In this document: positions 56,291 through 64,000 of the stretch, piece after piece
How positions within the stretch are numbered: position 1 is the first letter of the stretch
How the letters are laid out: the number at the start of each line of letters is the position of its first letter
Assembly: GCF_001307315.1 (NCBI RefSeq)
Contig: NZ_LGUC01000001.1
Location: 2,542,001-2,606,000 of the forward strand
Origin: Halolamina pelagica
Lineage (GTDB): Archaea; Halobacteriota; Halobacteria; Halobacteriales; Haloferacaceae
Reading direction: 5' to 3'
DNA: 64,000 nucleotides
Translations under genes and position numbers: made by a program
The notes under the pieces: generated by a model
The model's database searches: none
Told to the model about the DNA's origin: nothing
What the model saw: the letters and a program-made list of their open reading frames with translations, nothing else

Positions 56291-57015
56291 TCAAGCTTCC
56301 ACTTGCTTCCCCTGTAACCGCTCCTCTGCCTCATCTCGATCCTCGGGATACCCAACGTCGATCCGCCAACCTTCCAACCCAATCGCATCGATCGTCCGAC
56401 CACTCTGAATCAGCAGGTCAATCGCCTCCGAAATTTCGTACTCGCCACGGTTAGAAGGCTGCACGAGGTGACACGCGTGGAAAATCGCCGGGCTGAACGT
56501 GTAGAACCCGGTCATCACCAGGTTCGACGGCGGCTCTTCTGGCTTCTCCACTACGTCAGTAATCTCCCCGTATTGATTCGTGTCACACACCCCGTACCGA
56601 CTAGCATCCTCCCAGTCAACCTCCTCCACGAGGAACGCCGCATCTGCCCGGTCCTCCTGCTGCCGACGAACCACGTCTTCCAGATTCGCTTGGAAGATGT
56701 TGTCCCCGAGCATCAGCATGAAGTCGTCGTCAATGTGCTCTTCGACGTTTAACAGCGCATGCGCGAGCCCTTTTTGTTCACGCTGGTGGGCGTACGTAAT
56801 CGGCACCCCTCGAACTCGTCGCCGTAGTGCTCGATGATGTTCTGTTTCAGGTAGCCAACCACCACCACCAGTTCATCGGCGCCCAGCTCCACCAACTGCT
56901 CGAAACAGTGGGTCAGGATCGGCTTCCCGTCGACCTCGACCATCCCCTTCGGTTTGTCTTCCGTGAGCGGACGCAGGCGCGTCCCCTCGCCGGCAGCAAG
57001 TACGACAGCTTTCAT
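56291..57015 (-). CDS. Sugar nucleotidyltransferase, short form (one-base frameshift)
   Basis: 241 residues when one base is restored in the C run 56806-56809 (joining DEFEGVPITYAHQREQ). MKAVVLAAGEGTRLRPLTEDKPKGMVEV is the nucleotide-binding signature, HALLNVEEHIDDDFMLMLGDN the metal site and VVEKPEEPPSNLVMTGFYTF the sugar site. Short enzymes of this type include AglF-like glucose-1-phosphate uridylyl/thymidylyltransferases. Being next to UDP-glucose dehydrogenase, it may supply UDP-glucose for glucuronate; the base specificity cannot be read here. Confidence 0.88.
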
Positions 57016-57102
57016 GACTATGTTGGAGTTGCCATACACCGCCATATGTCTTTTCACACGGATAACCAAACCTATGAGTGACCCTCTTGCTTACCCGACC
57101 CC

Positions 57103-58407
57103 ATGCACCTCTCTGTCGTCGGCAGCGGCTACGTCGGCACCACGATCGCGGCCTGCTTCGCGGACCTCGGCCACGACGTCGTCAACGTCGACATCGACGA
57201 AGAGATCGTCGACGCCATCAACGCCGGCGAAGCGCCAATCCACGAGGACGGCCTCCCTGAGCTCCTCGAGAAACACGCCGGCTCCAACAGCACAAACCGC
57301 CTCCGTGCCACCACAGACTACGCCGAGCTCCTCAACACTGACGCGACCTTCCTCTGTCTCCCGACGCCGCAGAACGACGACGGCAGTATCGACCTCTCCA
57401 TCATGGAGACCGGCGCCGCACAATTAGGCGCCACACTCGCCGACAAGGACGACTGGCACACCGTCGTCGTGAAAAGCACCGTTATCCCCGGCTCCACCGA
57501 AGACAAAATCACCCCCATCCTCGAGAGAGAATCAAACAAGATCGCCGGCGAGGACTTCGGTATCGGCATGAACCCCGAGTTCCTCCGAGAGGGAACTGCA
57601 GTTCACGACTTCCTCGACCCGGACAAAGTCGTCCTCGGCGCCGATGACGACCGCGCGCTCGCGGACATGCACGAAGTGTTCGACCCGCTCATCGACCAGA
57701 CCGATGCCCCGGTCGTCGAAACTGACACTAGGACGGCGGAAATGATCAAGTACGCGAACAACTCCTTCCTCGCGGCCAAGGTCAGCCTGATCAACGACAT
57801 CGGGAACATCTGCAAGGAGCTCGGCGTCGACGCCTACGAGGTCGCCGACGCAATCGGCCTCGACGACCGTATCGGTGCGCAGTTCCTCCGCAGCGGCTTG
57901 GGCTGGGGCGGCAGCTGCTTCCCCAAGGACACCGCAGCAATCCGCGCAGCGGCCCGTCAGCACGAGTACGAGCCGCTCATGCTCGACGCCGCCACCGAAG
58001 TGAATGACGAGCAACCAACGCGCCTCCTCTCGTTCATGGACGACCACGTCGACGTCCGCGGAAAGCGAGTCACCGTCCTTGGCCTCGCGTTCAAGCCCGG
58101 GACTGACGACGTCCGTAACTCCCGGGCCATCCCCGTCATCGAAGGCCTCCAGCAGCGTGGCGCTAAGGTCGTCGCCTACGACCCTATCGCTGCCGAGAAC
58201 ATGCGCGAGCACTTCCCCAACATCCAGTACGCAGAAAGCCCTGCGGCCGCGCTCGACAGCGCCTCGGCTGCCCTAATCGTCACCGACTGGGAGGAAATCA
58301 CCTTGCTCGACAAGGAGTTCGACGCCATGGCCACGCCTGTCGTCGTCGACGGCCGCCGCGCGATCGATCGCAGAGACGGAATCGTCTACGAAGGCCTCAC
58401 CTGGTAA
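57103..58407 (+). CDS. aglM: UDP-glucose 6-dehydrogenase, AglM-like
   Basis: A 434-residue nucleotide-sugar dehydrogenase that oxidises UDP-glucose to UDP-glucuronate in two steps. NAD-binding MHLSVVGSGYVGTTIAACFADLGHDV, substrate domain GMNPEFLREGTAVHDFLDPDKV, KYANNSFLAAKVSLINDI, and the catalytic cysteine in GLGWGGSCFPKDTAAI are present; the C-terminal domain has LGLAFKPGTDDVRNSRAIP. Glucuronic acid is a common component of haloarchaeal N-glycans. Divergent from the nucleotidyltransferase gene. Confidence 0.94.
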   Translation: MHLSVVGSGYVGTTIAACFADLGHDVVNVDIDEEIVDAINAGEAPIHEDGLPELLEKHAGSNSTNRLRATTDYAELLNTDATFLCLPTPQNDDGSIDLSIMETGAAQLGATLADKDDWHTVVVKSTVIPGSTEDKITPILERESNKIAGEDFGIGMNPEFLREGTAVHDFLDPDKVVLGADDDRALADMHEVFDPLIDQTDAPVVETDTRTAEMIKYANNSFLAAKVSLINDIGNICKELGVDAYEVADAIGLDDRIGAQFLRSGLGWGGSCFPKDTAAIRAAARQHEYEPLMLDAATEVNDEQPTRLLSFMDDHVDVRGKRVTVLGLAFKPGTDDVRNSRAIPVIEGLQQRGAKVVAYDPIAAENMREHFPNIQYAESPAAALDSASAALIVTDWEEITLLDKEFDAMATPVVVDGRRAIDRRDGIVYEGLTW

Positions 58408-58800
58408 CTGTCGTTTCGACCAGTTCTGAAGCTCGCATAAATCCGTCGCCTATCCCCGTAATTATGCCATAATTTGAAGAATGCTGAACATTTATGACCC
58501 CGCCGCCCTACAGTCATATCTAGCGAATCACCAGACGGCGACGAGTGCTGTAACGCAGCGTGACGATATCTAATCGACGCCCGCCGGAACATTTATAAGT
58601 AACCCGGCGCCGTCGTGTGAATACGAATCGTCACGTTTCGTGGCTGTACCTGCAGGAAATTGGCAGGTATAGTGAGATATTTGATAAACAGTGGCGTCGA
58701 TTGGATCACCAGTCACCACACCATTGACTGCTGTCTACGAAAGAGAGGTAAGAACCAGATAAATCGGGACCCATTAGTGAATCGCCATGTACCACATGTC
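58408..58800. promoter_or_regulatory. Gap with two near-identical promoter boxes
   Basis: About 390 bases after aglM. Two boxes in similar context, AACATTTATGACCCCGCCGC (58487 on) and AACATTTATAAGTAACCCGG (58589 on), look like duplicated haloarchaeal promoters. TTTATAA at 58592-58598 lies 25 bases before GTG 58617, which opens a 36-codon frame starting VNTNRHVSWLYLQEIGRYSE and ending at 58727. This may be a leaderless microprotein or a non-coding transcript; evidence is limited to spacing. Confidence 0.4.
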
Positions 58801-58935
58801 ATGAGCCGATACCCTCGATCTGTACGCTCTTCTCGCGTGAAGTGTATCCCGTGTAACGCACCGGCCGCCGAAACTGTCGACGGCGACTACGTCTGTGTTG
58901 AGTGTGGCGACACAGTCGTCGGCGACGAGGATTGA
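58801..58935 (+). CDS. Zinc-ribbon microprotein, copy 1
   Basis: A 44-residue protein starting MSRYPRSVRSSRVKCIPCNA with a basic N-terminus and two CxxC knuckles (CIPC and CVEC) 20 residues apart, a minimal zinc ribbon, ending GDTVVGDED. A close paralogue (same length, about four fifths identical) lies at 59928-60062, on the other side of the epimerase gene. Size and charge suggest a nucleic-acid or protein adaptor; function unknown. Confidence 0.75.
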   Translation: MSRYPRSVRSSRVKCIPCNAPAAETVDGDYVCVECGDTVVGDED

Positions 58936-58986
58936 CACCCGGGATCGATCGACACCCTTTCCACCAACTATCGAACACGAACTCCC

Positions 58987-59919
58987 ATGCAGAACCAACG
59001 CGTCCTCGTCACTGGTGGCGCGGGCTTCATCGGCTCAAACCTCGCGAATCAACTCGCCGAGACGAACAACGTCATCGCCGTTGACGACCAGTACCTCGGC
59101 ACGCCCGACAACCTTGACGAAGCAGTGGAGTTCGTCGACGCATCCGTCGTCGACGACGATCTCCCCACGGACGTCGACGTCGCGTTCCATTTGGCGGCAC
59201 TCTCCTCCTACAAAATGCACGAGGACAACCCCGCGAAAGGCGCCCGCGTCAACGTCGAGGGGTTCGTGAACACGATCGAACAGGCCCGCAAGGACGGCTG
59301 CGACACCGTCGTCTACGCGACCACGTCCTCCATCTACGGCGACCGGACCGAACCCTCTCCCGAAAGCATGGACGTCGAAGCCCGAACCGGGTACGAAGCC
59401 TCGAAACTCGCCAGGGAGCGCTACGCCGAGTACTTTCACAACTTCCACGACATGACCCTCGCCGGCCTGCGATTCTTCTCGGTCTATCAGGGCTTCGCCG
59501 GCGCCGAGGAACACAAAGGCGAGTTCGCCAACACCGTCGCCCAGTTCACCGACAAGATCGCCAACGGCGAGCGGCCGGAACTGTTCGGCGACGGCACGCA
59601 AACCCGCGACTTCACGCACGTCGACGACGTCGTCCGCGCCTGCGAACTCGCCGCCGACCATGAACTCCAGGGCATCTACAACGTCGGCACGGAGGAGAGC
59701 TACACGTTCAACGAGATGGTCGCGATGATCAACGACGAACTGGGCACCGACGTCGACCCGAAGTACATCGAGAACCCGCTGGAGGTGTACGTCCACGACA
59801 CGATGGCCGACTACTCGAAACTCCACGAGGCCACGGGCTGGGAGCCGACGATCGACTTCGAAGAAGGTGTCGCGCGAGTTTGTGAGCCGTACACGGACTC
59901 GGTGGTCACGGAGAACTAA
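58987..59919 (+). CDS. NAD-dependent sugar epimerase/dehydratase
   Basis: A 310-residue extended SDR protein. NQRVLVTGGAGFIGSNLANQ binds NAD; the catalytic set is TSSIYGDRTEPSPES and TGYEASKLARERY (Tyr-xxx-Lys); FFSVYQGFAGAEEHKGEFANTV and FGDGTQTRDFTHVDDVVRA are the sugar-binding parts of UDP-glucose/UDP-glucuronate 4-epimerase-like enzymes. With UDP-glucose dehydrogenase nearby, UDP-glucuronate or UDP-galactose could be the product; the specific reaction is unproven. It sits between two copies of a zinc-ribbon microprotein gene. Confidence 0.9.
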   Translation: MQNQRVLVTGGAGFIGSNLANQLAETNNVIAVDDQYLGTPDNLDEAVEFVDASVVDDDLPTDVDVAFHLAALSSYKMHEDNPAKGARVNVEGFVNTIEQARKDGCDTVVYATTSSIYGDRTEPSPESMDVEARTGYEASKLARERYAEYFHNFHDMTLAGLRFFSVYQGFAGAEEHKGEFANTVAQFTDKIANGERPELFGDGTQTRDFTHVDDVVRACELAADHELQGIYNVGTEESYTFNEMVAMINDELGTDVDPKYIENPLEVYVHDTMADYSKLHEATGWEPTIDFEEGVARVCEPYTDSVVTEN

Positions 59920-59927
59920 CCACACTC

Positions 59928-60062
59928 ATGAGCCGCTACCCTCGAACCGTCCGATCCTCGCGTGTAAAGTGCATCCCCTGTAACGTCCCTGCCGCAGAAA
60001 CCATCGACGGCACGTACGTCTGCGTCGAATGCGGCGACACCGTCATCGGCGCCCGAGACTAA
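59928..60062 (+). CDS. Zinc-ribbon microprotein, copy 2
   Basis: A 44-residue paralogue of the protein at 58801-58935: MSRYPRTVRSSRVKCIPCNV ... CVECGDTVIGARD, with both CxxC knuckles kept and about nine differences. Its ATG lies eight bases after the epimerase stop, so both are co-transcribed. Duplicate retention on both sides of one enzyme gene suggests a tandem gene-pair duplication with loss of one epimerase, or selection for dosage (inference). Confidence 0.75.
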   Translation: MSRYPRTVRSSRVKCIPCNVPAAETIDGTYVCVECGDTVIGARD

Positions 60063-60382
60063 CGCGCACCTTTCTCCACGACTACCCGTATTCCTCCCAT
60101 TGCGACACGTGGGAGTATCTCGTGAGCGCTCACAGGGAGCCGCTGGGGCGATTAACCAACAGATGTCGACGGTATGGCGCGATGTGTTGGTTAAGACTGC
60201 GCACTCTCGAAGTCTCGACCTCCGTCTCGAGTCCGTGAACCAGTACGGACTAGCGTCGCTGCCACGAAACGCCCACTCAACAAACCCTCGGCCACCAGCG
60301 ACCCCTACTGAACAGCCACCCGAAGAGCCGTGACCCGTCACGAGGACATAGAGTTAACAAGAAGGAAACAGATTATCCACTC
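60063..60382. other. Gene-free right flank of the glycan locus
   Basis: About 320 bases with no convincing gene. It contains a perfect 12-base palindrome GTGAGCGCTCAC (60122-60133) and the second copy of the inverted repeat (60152-60194). Beyond it the sequence returns to core-like GC-rich DNA with the 49-residue zinc-ribbon gene. Confidence 0.55.
60152..60194. repeat. Inverted repeat TTAACCAACA-N23-TGTTGGTTAA (right copy)
   Basis: Arms at 60152-60161 and 60185-60194, identical to the arms at 37191-37230; the 23-base spacer is unrelated to the left copy's 20 bases. The differing spacers argue against a simple recombinase crossover core and for two binding half-sites about three helical turns apart. 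Confidence 0.85.
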
Positions 60383-60532
60383 GTGCGCCTCCTCAAGCGC
60401 CTCCGCAGCGTCGTCGACGACGAGCCCACAGCGATGTGGGAGTGTCGACGCTGCGGGGAAACGCTCGCAGCCGACACGGAGGTATGCCCGAACTGTGGGA
60501 CCAGCGATATCGCCTGCTACCGGTTTAGCTAG
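60383..60532 (+). CDS. Haloarchaeal zinc-ribbon protein, 49 residues
   Basis: GTG-initiated protein MRLLKRLRSVVDDEPTAMWE followed by CRRCGETLAADTEVCPNCGT, the double zinc knuckle of a rubredoxin-like or zinc-ribbon fold, and an end SDIACYRFS. Proteins of this size and sequence are common in haloarchaea without known role. It lies just outside the right inverted repeat and on the same strand as the microproteins, but it is not closely similar to them. Confidence 0.7.
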   Translation: MRLLKRLRSVVDDEPTAMWECRRCGETLAADTEVCPNCGTSDIACYRFS

Positions 60533-60722
60533 TACTGGTGCGAGACGTTGCGGCATCGCCGCCGAGCGGGCGAGACGATCGGAGGGCAGACAGTAACGGA
60601 CACTGATTTCGGCATCGGATCTGTATTGAGGGAGCCATACACTACCCAAGCCGCATTTGATACACATCAGGACCCGGATTTTGCGAAAGCGCTATTAATT
60701 CGGCATGTAACATATTTCGATG

Positions 60723-60947
60723 ATGGGTCCCCGCGAAGAACTCAAAGAAAAGGTCCAACGCCGAACGGACAGCGTCGTCGATGCGACGGCCAACGGAACG
60801 GCAGCTGTTGGCCTCCACGATCCGAACCACGATATTGCGGCGTACGAGTCCCTCGACATCGTCAAGCGGGTCGAGCAGGCCTGTCCTGACGAAATCGAGA
60901 TGCGGGTGTACGTTACCGCGCGACCGGGCGGCGTCGGCGTCAGCTGA
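60723..60947 (+). CDS. Small acidic hypothetical protein
   Basis: A 74-residue protein (ATG at 60723; another ATG directly before it). A charged helix (PREELKEKVQRRTDSVVDA) precedes a small alpha/beta part with GLHDPNHDIAAYESLDIVKRV and RVYVTARPGGVGVS. An AT-rich stretch TATTAATTC and ATATTTC before the start may be its promoter. I do not recognise the family. Confidence 0.55.
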   Translation: MGPREELKEKVQRRTDSVVDATANGTAAVGLHDPNHDIAAYESLDIVKRVEQACPDEIEMRVYVTARPGGVGVS

Positions 60948-61028
60948 GCCAGGGCGTCTAGACCACGACGCCTGAGTCACGGGCACCTCGCTCCTGCTTG
61001 CCGGCTCGTCGATGAACCGGCCCTGCCA

Positions 61029-61904
61029 TCAATGTCGGTTTCCACGACGCGACACCATCCTGCGAAGAGAATCGACCTGCCGCAAGCCGTACTCCACGAG
61101 ACCGCCGATCAGGAAGATCGCGAGAAAGACGAACCACGCCCCGAAGTAGAGTGCGTGGGCGTCCTCGACGCTCGCCGCAAACTCCGACCGAACGTCGATG
61201 ACGATGAAGCCGGTGAGCAGCGTCGCTGGAACCACGAGCCGGTGGCGAACGAGCAGGTAGAGCGGCACCGCCGCGAGCAGCCACATCCCGACCGTGCTGG
61301 ATGCATAGAGCACCCACTCGTAGCCACCGGTAATCGTCACGCCGAGTCGGCGAGCGAACCACACCATTACGACGAGGTGGAGTAGCCCACCCGCGGCGGC
61401 GACACTCACAGCCTGCCGTCGAGAGACGGGTGGGGAGAGCCAGTCCGGCAAGCCGGGGGGAGCGGGCAGCCGTCGCCAGTCACTCCGGCTGACAGCCTCG
61501 ACCAACCCAGCAAACAGGAACCCGACGAGCCAGACGGAGGCGTTCATCATGTAGCGCACGATGTACAGCCCGTTCTCGACGACGATGATACCGGTCGGTT
61601 CGTCGAGGCGCTCGAATTCGGCGACGTCATGGAACGTCGGTCCGGGTGGCGTGAGCTCCATCCCGAAAACGTAGCCAGTCGTGAGCACGAGGGCCAGCAG
61701 CGGAACGACGAGCCGGAAGCGAAGTGCAAGCCAGACTGGAACGGCGGCGACAACAACGAGCCCGCCATAGCGCCAGAGCAAGCCGATCGCTGTGTATTCG
61801 GCTGGGCCGACTGCGTAGCCAAGCTCAAGTGCAACACCCAGGAGTCCGGCCGCATGGAGGACACCGACCAACAGACTGCGTGTGATCCGACCGACGGAGG
61901 GCAT
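61029..61904 (-). CDS. Multi-pass membrane protein, unknown function
   Basis: A 291-residue protein from MPSVGRITRSLLVGVLHAAG, with seven to eight hydrophobic segments arranged as two similar halves (RFRLVVPLLALVLTTGYVFG in the first; RHRLVVPATLLTGFIVIDVR in the second), suggesting an internal duplication of a three to four helix unit. A longer in-frame start at 62000 would add 32 hydrophilic residues. Basic C-terminal tail. No family recognised. Divergent from the acyl-CoA synthetase gene. Confidence 0.65.
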   Translation of the reverse strand: MPSVGRITRSLLVGVLHAAGLLGVALELGYAVGPAEYTAIGLLWRYGGLVVVAAVPVWLALRFRLVVPLLALVLTTGYVFGMELTPPGPTFHDVAEFERLDEPTGIIVVENGLYIVRYMMNASVWLVGFLFAGLVEAVSRSDWRRLPAPPGLPDWLSPPVSRRQAVSVAAAGGLLHLVVMVWFARRLGVTITGGYEWVLYASSTVGMWLLAAVPLYLLVRHRLVVPATLLTGFIVIDVRSEFAASVEDAHALYFGAWFVFLAIFLIGGLVEYGLRQVDSLRRMVSRRGNRH

Positions 61905-62106
61905 ACCTGAGTTGATGTCCGCTTTGGCATCTATCTTGTCCCCATCGAGGGAGCTTGGACGCTGGACAGCGGTATCGAAGGGGACGAACAGGTGAGACAC
62001 GCCGCCCTACTGCGCTACTCGGTCGGGTCGTTCCCCGCGTTGCTCCGTGAGGAAGGCGCAACAAAACCACCGAAAAACTATTGCGCGTGTTACCACGACT
62101 CTAACT

Positions 62107-63766
62107 GTGACTGGCTACCAACAGACGCTGAAGCCGTTCCTCTGGCGTGCCGAAAACATCACCCCGGAGCGAGAGATCGTCGCCCGCACACACGAGGGGA
62201 CGAAGCGGTACAGCTACGACGAGTACGGTGACCGCGTCGGGCAGTTGGCGAACGCCCTCGACGAGGCCGGCGTCGAAACAGGCGATCGCGTCGGGACGGT
62301 CTGCTGGAACACCGACCGCCACTTCGAGACGTACTTCTCGGTCCCGAACATGGGGCCCAGCTCCACACGATCAACCCGCTGCTGCCCGACGGCCACATCC
62401 AGCACATCGTCGACGACGCCGAAGACAAGGTGATCTTCGTCGACCCGTCGCTGGCCGAGAAGCTGGCCGCCGCGTACGACCCCGAGGCGTTCGAGAGCGT
62501 CGAGCAGTTCGTCGTCATGGGCTCGGAAGTGCCCGACCTGCCGCTCGAGCCCATCACCGACTACGAGTCGTTCATCGGCGACCAGTCGACGAGCTACGAG
62601 TTCCCGGAACTGGACGAGGAACAGCCCGCGGGGATGTGCTACACCTCAGGGACGACGGGGATGCCGAAGGGCGTCGAGTACACCCACAAGATGCTCCACG
62701 CCCACACGATGGCGACGATGGTCCCCCAGGCGCTGAACATCGACGACGCGGACGTGGTGATGCCGGTGGTGCCGATGTTCCACGTCAACGCGTGGGGATG
62801 CCGTTCTCGGCGGCCGCCGCCGGGGCCAAGCAGGTGTTCCCCGGCCCGTCGCCGGAGCCGGCGGACCTCGCCCGGCTCATCGAGGAGGAGGGCGTGACGC
62901 TGACCGCGGGCGTGCCGACGGTCTGGCTGGGCCTCCTCGACTACGTGGAGGAGCACGACGTCGACCTCTCCTCGCTCGAGCGGATCGTCATCGGCGGGGC
63001 GGCGGCCCCGGAGGCGCTTATCGAGCAGTTCGACGAACTCGGCGTCGAGGTCCTCCACGCGTGGGGCATGACCGAGATGTCCCCGATCGGGACGGTCGCG
63101 AACCTGAAACACGACCTCCTGGACGCCCCGAAAGAGCAGCAGTTCAACGTGAAGTCGAAACAGGGGCTGATCGTGCCCGGCCTCGAGTTCAAGGTGATCG
63201 GCGACGACGGCGACGAGATCGAGTGGGACGGCGAGGCGTTCGGCGAGCTGCTCGTCCGCGGTCCCTGGGTGACGATGGAGTACTTCAACAGCCCGGCGGC
63301 GAACGAGGCGGACTTCGAGGGGTCGTGGCTCCGGACCGGCGACATCGTCACCGTCGACACGGACGGCTACATCGAGATCGTCGATCGGGCCGACGACGTG
63401 ATCAAGTCCGGCGGGGAGTGGATCTCCTCACAGGAACTGGAGAACGCGATCATGGCCCACGACGACGTCAGCGAGGCGGCGGTCATCGGTGTCCCACACG
63501 AGCGCTGGCAGGAACGACCCGTGGCGATGGTCGTCGCGCCCGAGGGGACCGACCGCGACAAGTTGAGCGAGGAGCTCCGGGAGATGCTCCGCGAGGAGTA
63601 CCCGAAGTGGTGGATCCCGGACGGGTTCGAGTTCATCGACGAGATCCCGAAGACGGCGACGGGGAAGTTCTCGAAGAAGGATCTGCGAGAGCTGTACGAG
63701 GGCGAAGAGAGCGAGCTGCTCGAAGAAGACGCGCCCGCAGACGCGGCCCCGGAAGGCGAGGACTGA
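62107..63766 (+). CDS. AMP-dependent fatty acid-CoA ligase (two one-base frameshifts)
   Basis: 553 residues from GTG 62107 when two bases are restored in the G runs 62352-62355 and 62794-62797. Adenylation motifs are GMCYTSGTTGMPKGVEYTH (P-loop, A3), HAWGMTEMSPIG (A5), SWLRTGDIVTVDTDGYIEIVDRADDVIKSGGEWIS (A7-A8) and the A10 lysine in PKTATGKFSKKDL. The enzyme activates a medium- or long-chain fatty acid to its CoA thioester through an acyl-AMP. Breaks join through PNMGAQLHTINPLLP and NAWGMPFSAAAAG. The acidic tail is typical of halophiles. Confidence 0.92.
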
Positions 63767-63855
63767 CCAGCCTCGCTGATTCCGGTACGGTTGGGGTTCG
63801 ACCGGACGCGACAACGTAAAAAAGCTGAACTCAGTGTTTGTACCTCAGTCGGCCA

Positions 63856-64000
63856 ATGACCGACACGCCCCTCCGTGCCTCAATTAGCCTTCGTGGGGTC
63901 ATCCTCAACCGACGACGAACTGCTGCTCGTTCGTCGAGCGAGCGATAGCGGGTGGGAGCTCCCTGGCGGTCGACTCGAACCCGGCGAGAATCCCGTTCCC
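63856..64000 (+). CDS. Nudix hydrolase (5' end, cut by window; frame uncertain)
   Basis: From ATG 63856 the frame reads MTDTPLRASISLRG and then loses coding sense; a different frame from about 63897 reads STDDELLLVRRASDSGWELP and GGRLEPGENPVP, the start of a Nudix box (GGxxEx-type) cut by the window. Two bases would have to be missing near the G run 63894-63897, or the gene starts at GTG 63893. The Nudix identity is solid; the start is not. Confidence 0.65.

Noticed and set aside
37191-60194. The outer inverted repeats as attL/attR of an integrated element
   Set aside because: Spacers of the two copies differ in length and sequence and no integrase gene lies between them, so a tyrosine-recombinase crossover core is not supported; a boundary or binding role remains open.
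1-64000. tRNA or rRNA genes, riboswitches, replication origin
   Set aside because: I looked for clover-leaf ends, GGTTCGAATCC-type T loops, rRNA signatures and Orc1/Cdc6 genes with origin repeats and found none that hold up.

Overview
The window is chromosomal DNA of a halophilic archaeon (class Halobacteria). The evidence is the strong GC bias in most genes, the very acidic proteins, Tat-type lipoprotein signals, leaderless starts about 25-28 bases after TTTAT-like boxes, and lineage-typical families: archaeal malate dehydrogenase, PGF-pre-PGF surface protein, DUF63, HPP-Usp fusion and Agl/Rml glycan genes. The exact genus cannot be read from the sequence.

Bases 1-20.2 kb are housekeeping and transport: a cut-off CPBP protease, malate dehydrogenase, a HIT protein, a sodium:neurotransmitter-type symporter, a cation diffusion facilitator, a carotenoid oxygenase, a Tat lipoprotein, the tRNA methylthiotransferase of the e-MtaB/CDKAL1 type, a divergent pair of peptide-type ABC permeases, a PQQ-repeat lipoprotein, DeoC, DUF63, uridine phosphorylase, an HPP-Usp protein, and a potassium channel facing two membrane proteins of TrkA-C type. 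A 36-base tandem array sits at the 3' end of one ABC permease gene.

Bases 20.2-37.1 kb form a cell-surface block. It holds a MoxR AAA+ ATPase, DUF58, DUF4350 and small membrane proteins, a three-gene FtsX/LolD-type ABC system, two long secreted proteins with Thr-rich stalks and C-terminal membrane anchors, a DUF4129-like anchored protein and a DUF1616 protein. MoxR-DUF58-DUF4350-DUF4129 sets are usual partners; the exported proteins are plausible clients or outputs (inference).

Bases 37.2-60.2 kb are a glycan (S-layer/lipid-linked oligosaccharide) locus. It contains an AglJ-like dolichyl-phosphate glycosyltransferase, GT4 and GT2 enzymes, a DUF616 protein, two sulfatase-fold proteins, a large multi-pass membrane protein, an FkbM methyltransferase, a Wzx/AglR-type flippase, all four dTDP-rhamnose genes, a second sugar nucleotidyltransferase, UDP-glucose 6-dehydrogenase, a further epimerase and several zinc-ribbon microproteins. 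Its middle (about 42.6-52.4 kb) is clearly AT-rich and carries a dead IS5-type element with intact ends plus an IS630 relic, which points to recent transfer. An identical 10-base inverted repeat (TTAACCAACA / TGTTGGTTAA) occurs once on each side of the whole locus.

Bases 60.3-64 kb return to GC-rich core: a zinc-ribbon protein, a small hypothetical, a membrane protein, an acyl-CoA synthetase and a cut-off Nudix gene.

A caution for all users: about twenty otherwise intact genes are broken by one missing base, nearly always in a G or C run. This looks like sequencing error rather than biology. I give such genes as single features with the break marked.
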